From assembly GCF_003945595.2 (NCBI RefSeq), contig NW_024104376.1, forward strand, positions 2,976,001-3,040,000: a stretch of DNA of 64,000 nucleotides, written 5' to 3'. The position numbers and the translations under genes were made by a program. The notes under the pieces were generated by a model, which saw nothing but the letters and a program-made list of their open reading frames with translations, did no database searches and was not told the DNA's origin. The stretch comes from Pipra filicauda. Taxonomy: Eukaryota; Chordata; Aves; Passeriformes; Pipridae. Positions 51,301-64,000 of the stretch are shown one piece after another; within the stretch, counting starts at the first letter, position 1, and each line of letters begins with the position of its first letter.

Positions 51301-54300
51301 TTCTTTCATTTTGTGCAAGAAAGGTGATATATCTTCCCAAAAAACTTTTCCATGCAAAGTAGTGCCATAAGAAGTCATAATCACTAAGATATTCTCCTGG
51401 AAACATGGAAATGTCAATTCCTGGAACATTCTGATGTGACAGATGAGATAGGCAGACACTTTGGCCAGTTGCACAGTACAACTGAAGCTCCACATCATTT
51501 ATAGCCTGTCCCGCTGCTCAGTGGCAGAGAGAAAATAATGCTGTAGTTCTCCTGGGACACTTTTTAATTACTGGACCTATGGCAAGGGAAAGGAATAATT
51601 AGCACAAATGCCCACTGTAAGATATCCAGCCATTGCATATTTCTTTCAAGGGAGGGCTGTGGGCTACATTACAAAATATGCTCAGTGGGATGATGTGGCT
51701 GTTTCTGAGCAAGGAATGAAGTAGTATTTTGGTCTGTCTAACTGCCAGTGTTGCCTTCTCTTATCTTCTTACCTCCACACCAGAGCATGCTGTCCCACTA
51801 ACATTGGTGATGCTCTTAGTTACTACACAGCCAGCCCACTGAACCAAGGGACCCTAAACTCCCCTGGGCAACATCAAAGGTCTCAGAGACAAAGTCAACT
51901 GGAAGAACAAAGAAACTGAGAAACTTGAGATATGTCTCCCATGACCCTATGAAGCTTAGAGAACTGCCAGACTAAAGTGCTCTTTACATTTATTGTTTTA
52001 TATCCCGTTTTATCTGCCTCTCAGGGCATTGTCTCTTTCCCTGAGAAAGGGAAGAACAGCAGGCACTGAAAAAAATCAAAGTGTTTGAGGCTGCAGTGTC
52101 CCAGTAAAGCTGGCTTGTGGGGAGGGAGGTATGGACCCTTCTAAGATAGGTGGTTGTCTAAAAGCTGGAATAAAATACCTGAGATGTAATCATATGTAAA
52201 GTTTAGCTCTAACTGTGTCAGCCTGTTTTATACTGGAATTCTTTGATATTAAGATAGGCATCACAAAGTATCCATAAATATTTTGGAACCAGCAAATTTA
52301 AGAGGCAACTGTGATATAAATAAAAGAAATTTTGAGGGTTATGAAGCAAGTGAAATTAGCAGAACTCCTACTGACTTCAGTGAGAACAACTTTGGGCCTT
52401 GAATTATTTGACTCATAACTCTTCGAAAGATTGAAAGAAGAATGATCTAGGATTTTCTTGATCTAAGATTTTATTAATGCCCAGGCAGGATGTTGTTTAA
52501 TCTTTGAAATAAATACCAGCACTCAGAACACATCAATTGTTTGGATTCTGAGCTCTGTGTTACACTTATTCATGGACAGGCAAATTACAATGAGAATAAT
52601 CATTCTCAGAATACTAATGTGATGTAAACTAGTGTAGAGATATTTATTCAATGGAATGCAATTACCAGCAATACTCTATTTTCTGAACAGTGTGACTGTA
52701 ATCCAATTTAGGCTGTTTAACCCCTGGTGATTTGTTTCTGTTTGTATTGTGATAGGTTCAAAACAGGCAGGATTGCTGGGGGCAGCAAAAGGGAGAGTGA
52801 GGGGAAATAGCACCCCATGTAATCTGAGATCTTAATGACTTTACTAAGTCTACATCACCACAGGGCTGTTCTTCATGGTTGTACTGCTAATTGAATTTTG
52901 AAATAAGGGTAGATCCCACACTCACTTTCTCCCAACATCATTTTTCATCATGTTTTCTGACAAATGCTTAGTCACCAGTTTAAAAAATCCTTTATGGCTT
53001 TAACCTGAAGTTACCTCAGGACCTCGAATTTCATACAAGACAGGATTCTCACGTACATGGCGGCGAGTGATTACGAAGATGTACAAGGTGACTTTCATGA
53101 CCAACTTCTCTTGCAGAAGTGTTCTGCAAGTGACTGCAGAAGTTGCAGCAGGATCCCATGGGTAGAGGGCAGCTTCTCTCCTTCGCAGAGAGGGGCATCA
53201 CGGGAAGGACAGTGTGGGGACCTTGCTGCAGGCAATTTCTGAAGACTAAAAATCTTCAGCTAGATATTGGTGCACTCATTAGCACAGAGGAGTCCCCCAG
53301 AAACTAGCACAGTTTCTGTGCTTCTGAAACTAGCACAGATATGTTATCAGCACAGATAGAAGTCTTGGGATCTGGTCTTTAAATAAAATAATTGCCTGGA
53401 CAATCTTGTTTTAGCTGCAGGGGAATATTTTTTAAACACACATAAATAGGTAGGGAAGACCTCAGTGTCCATCTGGTGCAGAGTTTGTTAATGGTGATGG
53501 CAATTTTGACACTGAGCTGAGTGCAAGCACACAGATCCTGAAGGGTGGAGCTGGATCCAGTAAGGGGGACTATGGGTCTGAAATATTCTACCTCTTCCCA
53601 AACACCAGAAAAAAAGTATTGAGGAATGAGGATAATCGTCACTGGCAGGAGGATAGACCTATTTTCCAGAAAGCTACATAGACCTCTGAAGGCTGTTGAG
53701 ATTGGAAGAGCTTTTTCATAGTACCACATCTTTCCCCTCACCTAAACACCTATGGTGAAATTAGTCCCTTTAATTGCAAAACTCAAACCGGCCAGAGATA
53801 CAAGGTTTCATCACAGCGGTAGGTCAGTATGGAATGGACTAGGAAATGTACACTGCCAGCCCTACCTACCTGCACCAGACAGGGCTCTGGGCGGGTTTTC
53901 AGCTCTGCCTCCCTTGCCACCATAGCTGAATATCTCAGTGGAGGACTGCAAACAAAGTGGGAGGAATGAGATAGGAGAGAGACTTTGCTAATGGTTTTGG
54001 ATATGCATTTCTTGAAGACTTGGTGATAAGATATATCAACATTCATTGCCTAGTTTGTTCTATACAGAAGGCTGTTTCATCCTGTGGCAGGCTTAGGAAG
54101 GCTGGGATCCAGTATATCCCCTGGGATGACGTTAGCAAAGGAGTTATGCTTTACGTCCCCTGCGCCTGGCCCCTGCCAGTGAGATGATGCCAGGTCTTGA
54201 AGGCTGATATAACCACCCATAGCTGTGGAAGTCTTAGCTTCCTAGCAACTGATCTGAAAGTTCAGTATTATTAATGATGTGTGTTGCTGCAGAGACTTGG

Positions 54301-55825
54301 ATTTACCATGCTTAGCACAGCGTAAATACAGCTTAAGAATGCTATTCATGGCCAAAGGAATGCATGACTAAGGCCCTAGCTATCCAAAGGTTATTTCCCC
54401 AAGACAGGAAACCTTCAACCAGAAACCACTGCGTAACTGCTTCCAGACTAGAAAGCACAGAAAACCAATTCTCTGCAGAGAAATGGTATCCGGATGGGAA
54501 CCTGAGTAAGATTTCCAGCTTAAGGGCATTTGCACTTTCATTCAGGTTTTTGTGTCACTTAAGCACCTGTCTTGGGGAAAAGATGCCAGCTGAGGCTTGC
54601 CCACATATGCTGTTGATATATCTTCCAATGGTAAGAGGAAAGCAGAAATGAGCATGTAAGAATATCACAGTTAGGACAGAGCAGTCCTGTCTCCCAGAGA
54701 TTCCACATGTGAGAGATTTGCCAGATCAAACTCTTAGTATTTCCAACAGCCATTCAGCGTAAGAACTTAAGCTGTGAGTGAAAAGCTATTGCACACAGTG
54801 CAACTATTATTCTTTCAAGTCCCAGTCGAGCTGTTTGCTTTTCCACTTTTAATTTTTAATATCGTTTGTCTTGTGAGTTTGCATGAGACGTCCCTCCCAG
54901 GTCATTTACCAGGAATGCTGCAGGGACTCCTGACAATGCAACCAGGGCTCACCACATCAGTGAGCTAAGGAAGAAGGCAGTTGTGTTTCTTACAACAGTC
55001 CTTACTTTGGGCCCGATTGGATTCAAACTACATGCCACTGGGGCTTTGTACATCTGTAACAGCAGAAACAGCTGCAGAGCAGACTTTCAGGATGACAAAT
55101 TTTCTGTCTCTCTGGACTAGCTCGCATCTAAGCTGGATTCTCTTTGCCAGTGTGCACAGTCCGTGTTATTTATACTGATGTACATGAGAATCAGAGCCTT
55201 TCTTTCCTTCGCTGCAAAGCTAAACTTGCTGTACACTGCCCAGCCACCTCCTCTTTGAAGTGCCATTCCCTCTAAGCTGTCTGCTCACTTTAACAAATTG
55301 CAGCATATAGCCTCTGTGAAAAGCCAGAGCCCCTTGGCCACTTCACATACCACCACGTTTTGAAAGGCTGATGTTTTACAGTGAAGCTGAGTGTTCATTT
55401 CTATTCAGTACATATGAGGTTTGAAATGAATCATGGTTCCATCTAAGCCACTTTCCACTGTGTTTCCAAAGTGTTGTTCTCGACTCAGTACTTAATATAC
55501 AAGAATGCTGACTTCATTTGATTTCTACCTCCTGTTCCACTAGTTCCAACATGAAGTTTGGTCCTGACCTTTGACTGTAAGATAGAAGTGGGCAGAACCT
55601 ATGATTTAGCATCTTTCATATGTTTGTGTATCAGTTACCTGACTACAAGGGGTTGTTCCTTGTGTAGCAACCACAGCCTCTATGACTTCAGACTGTATCC
55701 TGCGGTGACTGGCACTGCTTTACGCGTTGTTGCAGCTATGTAACTTTTTGTCAGCTGGAGCCCTTGACTATGATTGCCATTAAATGAACAGGAACAGATT
55801 ACTGTATGCAAGGGAAGAGGGACTT
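48308..55825. other. Gene desert
   Basis: About 7.5 kb without a supported gene. The longest frame (50279-50806, 175 codons) has no recognisable domain and no coding-like composition. A cluster of short repeats (GAAACTAGCACAG twice, with a 7-bp inverted repeat) lies near 53300-53330. Confidence 0.55.
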
Positions 55826-58003
55826 CAGGCTCATGTTCTGCTGATCAACCAACACCTCCAGTTCCTTTTCTGCTGCGGCAGCTTTCCAGACCCTCTTCCC
55901 CCAACCCGCAGCGCTGTCTGGGGTTGTTGTGGCCCAAGTGCAGGACCTGACACTTTGTTTTGTTAAACCTCATACAACTTGCCTTGGATCATCAATCCAG
56001 CCTGTCCAGCCTGTTCAGATCTCTCTGCAGATCATTCCTACCCTCCAGCAGATCGACACTCCCCCCCAGCTTGGTGTCATCTGTGGACTTGCTGAGAATG
56101 CCTTTGATCCCCTTGTGATTGCTGCCAAATCTATCAAACAGGACTAACCCCAAAACTGAGCTCTGGGGAAGATCATTAGTGACTGACCACCAGCTGGATG
56201 TAGCACCATTCACTCTCCCTCTCTGGGCCTGACCATCCAGTCAGTTTTTTTACCCATTTAGCAGTGCCCCCATCCGAGCCATGAGCAACCAGTTTCTCCA
56301 GGAGAATGCTGTGGGAGATGATGCCAAAAGCTTCACTAGAGTCCAGGTAGACAACATCCACATTCTTTCCCTCATCCACTAAGTGGGTCACCCTAGTCGT
56401 AGAAGGAGATGAGATTAGTCAAACAGGGTCTGCCGTTCATAAACCCATGCTGGCTGGGCACAACTTGTCTTACTATTAAAGACTGAGATAAAGAAGGCAT
56501 GAAGTACCTCTGCTTCTTCCTTGTCCTTTGTCATGATGTTTCTTCCCACATCCAATAATGATGGAGATTTTCCTTAGCCCTAACTATGTTGCTAATGTAC
56601 TTACAGAAACATTTTTTATTGTCTTTTTTGGCAGTAGTCGAGTTCTAGTTTAGCTTTAGCTCTTCTAATTTTCTCCCTGCATAACTCACAATATCCTTGT
56701 AGTCCTTCTGAGTTCCCTTCTTCCAAAGGTCATATGCTGTCTTTTCCTTCCCGAGGTCCAGCCAAAGCTGACTGTTCAGCCAGGCTGATCATCTTCCCCA
56801 CCAGCTTGTTTTTTCAGCACATAGGAATTGCCTGTTCCTGTGTGTTTAAGCTTTCCTTCTTAAAGAATGTCCAGCCTTCCTGGACTGCTTTGACCTTCAG
56901 GACTGCCTCTCAAGGGGCTTTCTCAACCAGGCCCCTAAACAGTCCAAAGTCTACCTTCCCTAAGTGCAAGGAAGCAATTCTGATGAACCCCCTCCTTACT
57001 TCTCTGAAAATCAAAAATTCAATTATTTCATGATCAATCCAGGAACTTTCTGGACTGTTTCCTCTCTGCTGTTTTCTATTTCCAGCAGACATCTGTTAAG
57101 TCGTCGTTCCCTACAAGAACAAGGATTAGCAATCTTGAGACTTCTCCCAGATGCTTTTGTCTGCCTCTTGGTCCTGATTGGGTGGTCTGTAACAGATTCC
57201 CACCATGGTATTATCTGCCTTGCTGGCCTTTCCCCTGATTCTTACCCATAAACACTGAGCCCTTTTGTCACCATCTTTAAGCCCAGGCAGTCAAAACACT
57301 CTCCAACATACAGGGCTACCCCACTGCCTCACCTTCCTTGCCTGTCCCTTCTGAAAAATTTATAGTCATCTAATGCAGCACTCCAGTTGTGTGAGTCTTC
57401 CAATCATGTTTCTATATCATAGAAACTATATCATAGTTTTCCAGCTGCACAATGATGTCAGTTCCTCCTGTTGCCCATGCTGCAGGCATTGATGTGGATG
57501 CCTTTCATTTGGGCAATGAATCCCACCATCTTTTTGGGTGGGAAGCCATAATTCGTATGTGACCATTCTCAGGCACTTCTGTGGTTTCTAACACGTCAAT
57601 AACCCTTGTGTCTTTGCTGACGCATGGATTTCCCTCTCTACCTCCACTGAGACAGCAGACTGAAGAACCTTGCTGGTACACTGTTCCTCAAACACTGATG
57701 TGCTGCCCCTGGGCTTATCTCTAGCAAGCCTGGTTTTATCCCTTTTCCCTTTCAAATGTAGCTTAAAGCTCTTTCAGTGAGCCCTGCTATCTCCTGTGCA
57801 AAGTTCCTTTTCCCCCTTTGACTCAGGCATACCCAATCTGTTGTCAGCAAGCCTGGTGTCATGTAGATCAACTCATGATCAGAAAAAACAAAATTCTGCC
57901 GGTGACACCAGGTTCAGAGTCAGGTATTGGTCAGCTGTTCTTCCTGTTTCTTCCCACATCATTCCCTGCAACTGGAAGGATAGAGGAGAACACTACTTGT
58001 GCT
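55826..58003 (-). mobile_element. CR1 LINE, internal segment lacking both ends
   Basis: About 2.2 kb on the minus strand matches the CR1 ORF2 region: endonuclease-coding sequence from about 58003 to 56900, the linker, and part of the reverse transcriptase down to 55826. Recognisable translated pieces include VDFGLFRGLV (56910-57092), VTHLVDEGK...DVVYLDSSEAF...SHSILLEKL (56176-56391) and [15 protein letters not shown] (55992-56213). Frameshifts and stops are frequent. At about 56460 the sequence jumps from the RT region straight to linker sequence, deleting roughly 0.5 kb that would encode the RT fingers. The 3' end (thumb, 3' UTR and 8-bp tail repeats) is also missing. Confidence 0.85.
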
Positions 58004-59664
58004 TCAAATGTTCAGCTGCAACCTTACTGTAATTTGCAGTGATGAATTCCTATTTTTAGAAGTAAACATAGAGGCTAAAGTCCTCATTTGAGGAGATAGT
58101 AGACCCAAAGAGCCACATTTTTCACCCAGTCAGATCTCAAAGTTTTGCAGTCCTAGCAAATTTTACATCTGGGAAAGCCAAGTGCTCTGCAGAGGCTTAA
58201 ATGGGAATGTGTGACAAAGAGTTTATAGAGAAAATGGTTACTACATAGAAGGGAAAAGAAAAAGATATACATTATTAATATTTCGGGTTGTCCATGCAGA
58301 AGCAAAATAAGGTGGGAGATGAAGTTTTTGTATACTGTTCACCACTGGCATGATCTGAAATGTCCCAGTGTGTGCTCCAGGCCATATGAGGGAGCTCTTT
58401 TCACCTGCAGCCAATATACCTGTTCCAGGAACAGCTCCTCCTCATTCTTTCCCTTGTTGCTGATGGGTGTAATGCTGCAGAAACAGCTGCAGGGGAAGTG
58501 TTTGCCGCTCCTTTGCTGACCAGGTTGAACATGGAAGGATCCCATACTTTTGCACCCAAAAGATTAAAGAAATACCCCTCAACTCCTCCTCCTTCAGCAA
58601 AAGGAGTAGCTGAGAATGATTGAGGAGGGACATAAAGATGAGGATCTACTCAGAATTTGTGCACATCTATGCCTTGGTGCACACCTATTTGTGGGACATG
58701 TGGCCATGAGCTTTGAATCTTTGCTGCTGGTGCACTTTTCATCAACCTTCCCTTTAAGGCTCCATTCAGAAATCACTTTTAGAGTGTGAATAAGCCATGG
58801 GGATGCTTTAATAAATGGTTCTTCACATAAAGTTTTATTCCCCAATAATGATTAGGTTATTAGTAAATCCCTAATGGCATTACTAAGGAGGTCATTATCA
58901 TTATCCCTGTTTTATATCTGTAGGAACTGAACCAGAGAAAGGGAAAGTCACCCACTAAGTAACATTTGTAGATGCAAACTCCTGAGTCAAGGTAAATCCT
59001 TTATTTAATAGGTCACAGGACTTACAGGTACTTAACATAAATGGTTAATCAAATCATTACAACAGAATGTAATAGGACAGTGATGTCTTCTTAGAAGATG
59101 TTTAAAACCATAAAAGAATAGTTATTTGCATGTGTGACGACATTTAGTAGCACTAACTGTTCATAGAAGCTGACTTAAAATACACATAGCAAATTGCTGT
59201 AGAGTTCATCTTTAGGAACCTGCAGAGTGTGTGTACTGTCAGAATTTGTGCCATCATCTCCTGATTTGTTAAAAATAAACTGGCATGTCATTTATTAATT
59301 TTTTTGCTGAAAGTTATCTTTTTTTTCAGCTTATTCCTGATAATTGTGAAAATTGTTCTAGTATACTTGATTGTTTTAACAATCCATTACTGGCCATAGA
59401 AAAATCTTCTGCTGTCTCAATATTCAGGACAAGAAGATGCAAAGTGGAATTAAATCAAAATAGATGTCACCAAGGCTGCTGCAATGATTGCATTGTAGAA
59501 GGCAGACTGCAAATTCAGTGCCTTTTTTCTGACAGCAGAGAGGGTTTCCAATATATAAGGATTCTTCTAGAAATGAAAACCTACCATGCCCAGCTATACA
59601 TGAAGGGCCTAAATACTCCTTAAGGTGGTGAGAGGGGTTTAGTCAGAGAGTGCTTGATGTCTGC
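58004..59664. other. Intergenic, nothing recognised
   Basis: AT-rich sequence between two CR1 fragments in the same orientation. The 112-codon frame at 59285-59623 shows no family resemblance. Confidence 0.5.
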
Positions 59665-60136
59665 AATGTATGCAATGTAGAATTGTTAAGGTTGGAACAG
59701 ATCTCTGAGATCATCAGTCCAACAGTTAGCTGAGCACCACTGTGTCCACCACTAACCCGTGTCTGCCACTAACCCATATCCCCAAGTGCCACATCACATG
59801 TTTTTTGAACACTTCCAGGGACAGTAATTCCATCACTTCCTTAAGCAGTCTGTTTCAATGCTTGGCAACCCTTTCCATGCCGAAATTTTCCTAATATCCA
59901 ATCTAAACCTCCCCTGATGAAGCTTGAGGCCATTTCCTCTTTTCCTATCACTTGTTACTTGAGAGAAGAGACCAACACCCGCCTGGCTATACCCTCCTTT
60001 CAGGTAGCTGTAGAGGGCAATAAGATCCCCCCTCAGCCTCCTATTCTTCAGGCTAAACACTCCCAGCTTTCTCAGCTGCTCCTCATAGGACTTGTACTCC
60101 ACACCTTTCACCATCTTCGTTGCCCTTCTTTGGGCA
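59665..60136 (-). mobile_element. CR1 LINE 3' end (ORF2 C-terminus and 3' UTR)
   Basis: The minus strand encodes the CR1 ORF2 C-terminus in an open frame (stop at 59833): [57 protein letters not shown] and [17 protein letters not shown]. The CR1 3' UTR follows, with the characteristic self-complementary block (plus strand: GTTAAGGTTGGAACAG...GATCATCAGTCCAAC) and a degenerate GTAGAAT-type tail near 59676. The 5' truncation is near 60136, where similarity stops after RRATK coding. It is one of the better-preserved CR1 copies in the window. Confidence 0.88.
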
Positions 60137-62189
60137 TGATCATACTGAAACTGCAGCTCTTCCAAGCTGGCTCGGGTTCTGGGAATTGACACTGCTTTCA
60201 ATTTAGTACAGTAAAATTAGTGTGAATTTAGTACGTTACTGAGCAACTCCCCAATTCCTTTTGTAATGAATGGTGGGGAAAATAGTTACTTGTGACAGGT
60301 GCTCTGTGATTTACACCATCTAATGTGCTGAGCCAACCATTCAAGTGGCAAACCAATAAAGAAGTTTGCAAGACTTTCATCTGGGCTTATCTGTCCTGCA
60401 ACTCAGAGTCTGAAATCTCAAACTAAGATCATATATTTGGAGGCTCTTAAAATACTTCTGCCCCTGTTTTACCTATTGGTGTAGTGGTGAAAGCACCCCC
60501 TCAGGAGGTGAAAATTGAAGGTTTGGAGTCCTTTTCCACTTGAGGAAGTTTGGCTCTGTGACTTCTGCACTCCATGAAAAAGCCTTGAACATCAGGGTGT
60601 GAGAGAGCCCGAGAGAGCAGTGGAGTAAGCAAAGGTGCACTTTCTGCATCACCAAGTCACAGGGTAGCCAGGCATTTATTGCTGCAATGGAAACACAAGT
60701 GCAAGAAAGGCAACCTCCATAGCAGCCTGTGCCAAAGCTCCTGTCTGATTCGTGGAGCTCTGCTTGCTGCTCCTAGACTTTTTTCTTGGTTACTGTTTTT
60801 ATTCTTTCAATCCAGACTCTCTAATGAGGAATGTGTAAAGCGTTGTGGGAGCAGTGTAGATTCCTCAGGCTGTCTCTTGCCAGCTGAATATGCAGAAATC
60901 TCACACACCGTCCGTGTTGCTCAGGGGAGCTGGCTAAGGTAGGATTGTGTGTATGAAATGGGCATAGTTAATGCCTGTGAAGTAGTTTAAAACATCTGAG
61001 GACAACTCAGACTCAAAGCCTCCTGCTCCAATGTGCTGCAGACCTGCAAGACCCTCTGGGGGAATTGTTATCCCATTTGGTCCAAAGACCGCCTGTAAAT
61101 TGGTCCCTTCAGTTAAATTTTGCGTGTGTGGCTAGCTGGCCATCCCCTGCAACACTGAACAAAGAAGTGCAAGGCAAATTCCAGTGCTTGGAGTGTGACA
61201 TGAAGAGTTTGGCATGCTGCTAAGGAAGCCACACATCCCCATAATGACTTAAAATTCCATGCCTGGCAACCAGGTGCAGGGGGTTAATTAGGCTCATACG
61301 CTGGGAGAGCAGGGAGACCTTTGGGAGAACCTTGTAGACAAGCAGCAAAGCATATGACCTCATTTGAATTTTCCTATTAGATTTCCTGCAGAGATCTCAA
61401 AAACATCCTCCAATCACTGCCTGAAACTTTATTTAGGTTTCATGTTTGCAAACACAAGGCATCTCCATTAGATTTCGAGGCTGCTGCCATGTTTTAAAAG
61501 TTCAAACTGATGATTATTACAAGCAAATAGGTCTGCCCACTTCCTTTTGTTTGTTAGGACTAACGACTCTTTTGACTCTTGTGGCAAACAATCTGTTATT
61601 TCTTTAGAGCTCTTGTGGTGCTGCAGGTTGGAGTTGAAATGGGTAAAATTGGCACTGCTGGACATAAGACCATTCTTATGTGAGGCTTTTTTTCTCCAAA
61701 AAGGCTGCAATAGGAGCCTGACCTGTGTCTCTGTAATCTGCAGCTCCTTTGGTTGGTTTCAGTGGGCTTTTGCACAAATTCTCGGTGTATTATTTTTCTC
61801 CTCCCCCACTAGTTTTCTTCCCAAGTCATAGCTGTGATGCCAGTACAGTACATTTCAGTCCTACAGCATGTTGATCAGGGTAAGGGAGATTTCCCCAGAC
61901 TACCACGAGACTAAAGGGCTGCTGATCTGTGCCTATTGGCCTGTAAATGTCTTTGCTAGAGAAGAAAAGGGAAAAGACAAGAAGGGGTCATAACTTGAAA
62001 TCCAGCACCAAGCCATCTCATGACCTCCCCTCAGTCCTTTCTCCAGCTGATGCAAACCCACTAGTGCTCATGGGGGTCTTTCTGCTGGCCATAGCATCAA
62101 CACATCAACAGCTCTAGGGAAGAGAGGACACGTGCTGTGTCCAGTTGCAGCACGTCACAAAAGAAGTGTGAGGGCAGTCATCAGAGTGC
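60137..62189. other. Intergenic, nothing recognised
   Basis: No gene or recognisable repeat between the two CR1 3' ends. Confidence 0.5.
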
Positions 62190-62298
62190 CTCAATCCCTC
62201 CCACCTCAGATGCATGTTTTGTGTAGGGCTGGGAGTTAAACTCAATGATCCTGATGGGTCCCTATCAACTCAGCATATTCTATGATTCTATGATTCTG
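62190..62298 (+). mobile_element. CR1 LINE 3' end with ATTCTATG tail
   Basis: GGGCTGGGAGTTAAACTCAA, TGATCCTGATGGGTCCCTAT and CAACTCAGC are followed by the diagnostic 8-bp tail repeats, ATTCTATGATTCTATGATTC, at 62277-62296. This is the terminal part of a CR1 copy on the plus strand. The 5' boundary is approximate. Confidence 0.85.
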
Positions 62299-64000
62299 CA
62301 TACTAAAGAAGTCCTTGCTTTCAAAGGGAGAGGATCCCTGGTGTCAAGACAGGAGCAAATAATAACTTTTATATCCATCCAGGCAGAAATCATGCTTGGA
62401 ATAACTCCCTCTGAGGGTTACAGTGAGTTTGTTATTACCACGGTACCTGTTCCTTGTGACAACGGCATTAAGAAATTCACCTTCAGCCTTTTGGACATTG
62501 CTGTGATCCCAAGGAGCAAGCTTAACCACGGGCTGCATGCAGCCCCCATGGAGCAGAAACCTCACCTCACCACGCGTGCCATTTTTCCATTATTTGTGTG
62601 TAAGTGAAATAAAACCTGGGGGATTTCTTTCCAGCACTCCAGACACGCATCTGCATCACAGAATACAAATGTGAGAGCTGGGCTGGTTCAGGCGCGAGGA
62701 GCTCAGCTCTCAGCCCCAGGGACCAGCAACAGGCAGGTAAACCTTGGAGGGTAGGAGAGCTTGTTAACTCAGTGCTTTAAATAATAGGCAGTGGTGGGGG
62801 TGCTGGTGATGTGTGTCTCTGTAGTGTGTATATGTGTGTGTGTGTGTGTGGTTTGACAACAGGCGGGAAGCAGCACTTGCTTCTTTGCTGCTCTGGCAGC
62901 AGCCCTGTGGAATAGCATCAAGGAGGCCGTAGGAAAGAGGTTATTTATTTTTTTCTTCTCCTGGGAGATTTTGGACTGATTAAAAAGCTATTTTTGCTAG
63001 GAAAGCAACAAGGAAAAAAACCCCCAGCCATACGTGGCTGGGATAAAAGTATGTTTGACTGTTCCGATAAGTACAATAACATTTAATATCTTTGCTGCTC
63101 GGCCCAATATTGTATCACAGGCATCACCAGTGTTGTGCTTCCCAGCATGCCCTAGCATTCCTTCAAACAAGCATTCACAGTAGCAGAAAGTCCAAGAAAA
63201 GGCTTGCTCCCTTGAGGATCAAGAAGAAAGCAACAGCAAAGAAAGGTACAGTAGCTATTAATATTAATGTTAAAAGAAGAGGGGGGAGAGAGGACATAGG
63301 AGCAACGAAAAGCTACTACTTATGGCTTTGATGTGTTCATTTCCACAGGACCAATAGAAACATGGAGAATACGGAAAGCTGATAAAGAGGAAAATGAGAA
63401 AGTGGAGGTGAGCAGAAGGCAGCTCAGAAAATAACACAAGCTGTGGGGAGATTTTTTTCTATCTAGACACTCACACACAGCAAAGGGAGCGACTACCATC
63501 TGCATCTCCTCCAGAATAAGGAAAGGAGAAAAGGGACAGAGCTGAGACTAAAAAGGAAATCCACCTGTGTGCCTCTCATTTTGGCTGTGGAATGGCTCAT
63601 CCACACTGAATGCCTGCTGTGGGAGGGGAGAGAAAGCTAAGGGTGCTATTGTTGTGTCTAAGGAGGCACAACATTAGGGAGTGTGTGAATCCTCATGCAG
63701 GGCTCTGTCCTACTGACACAGTGGGAACAGGAGGGAGGGAACTATTTTAGTCCTGTTGAGGCTGCTGAAGAGTAAAAATAGAAGTAATTAAAGGCCTATT
63801 CTAGTCTCACTTAAATCTCTGACTCTTCAGGCCAGAGTTATTTTCACTACATTGCTTTAATGGTGTTACATTGATGTTTAGACTGAGTCGGATTTTTTTT
63901 TTTCTACTCTGAATTTAGGAAATGAGCCAGCACTTTTCTGTGGCAGTGCACTCGCTTCACTGAAATTTTGCCTGTGAAGTGTTATTCAGGTCCCAGGAGG
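62299..64000. other. Intergenic, nothing recognised
   Basis: Apart from the TG microsatellite at 62.83 kb, no structure was found up to the window end. The lysine-rich frame at 63092-63331 lies in purine-rich DNA and is not supported as a gene. Confidence 0.5.
62823..62850. repeat. (TG)n microsatellite
   Basis: TGTGTATA followed by about nine uninterrupted TG dinucleotides. It is a simple repeat capable of Z-DNA formation. Confidence 0.95.

Noticed and set aside
60470..60540. tRNA-like phrase (GTGTAGTGGTGAAAGCACC...)
   Set aside because: It does not fold into a cloverleaf; no matching acceptor stem or T-arm box.
63092..63331. Lysine-rich 79-codon frame resembling a basic nuclear peptide
   Set aside because: It reflects purine-rich AAG/AAA sequence; no conserved motif and no gene context.

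Overview
This window looks like avian nuclear DNA. It is AT-rich, sparsely genic and low in repeats. Its recognisable repeats are CR1 LINE fragments (the dominant bird retrotransposon) and ERVL-type LTR pieces. The only convincing cellular gene is a 299-codon reading frame on the minus strand at 34905-35804, recognised as LRATD2 (FAM84B), an LRAT-domain protein. Its CpG island spans about 35.8-37.0 kb. In human, LRATD2 sits in the 8q24 gene desert between TRIB1/NSMCE2 and POU5F1B/MYC and points away from MYC. If synteny holds (from family knowledge, not visible here), high coordinates lead towards MYC and low coordinates towards TRIB1.

Layout: 1-29.7 kb is gene desert with no supported gene. 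It contains a 19-bp perfect hairpin at 1.4 kb, a 24-bp tandem duplication at 3.5 kb, a GC-rich block at 5.3-5.7 kb and an ERV/LTR fragment at 26.8-27.7 kb. 29.7-34.9 kb is a candidate long LRATD2 3' UTR or 3' flank. 34.9-36.5 kb holds the LRATD2 coding exon, a short intron and a candidate untranslated first exon with two overlapping upstream ORFs. 36.5-37.0 kb is the rest of the CpG-island promoter, with a long homopyrimidine tract. 39.4-41.3 kb is an unusually well-preserved, 5'-truncated non-LTR retrotransposon with an RTE-type reverse transcriptase, not CR1. 41.4-64 kb is again gene desert. It carries several CR1 fragments and a textbook solo LTR at 44928-45561 flanked by the 5-bp duplication CTATA.

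The most interesting item is the RTE-type element. Birds normally carry almost only CR1 LINEs. RTE elements (AviRTE) are known from a limited set of tropical bird lineages and from filarial nematodes, where horizontal transfer was inferred. The copy here keeps the main catalytic motifs and a complete C-terminal zinc-finger-like tail, with few inactivating lesions, so it appears fairly young. I found no operon-like system, CRISPR array, tRNA or rRNA gene, and nothing that I can defend as an entirely new biological system. Most short ORFs elsewhere have no family resemblance or coding character and were not annotated.
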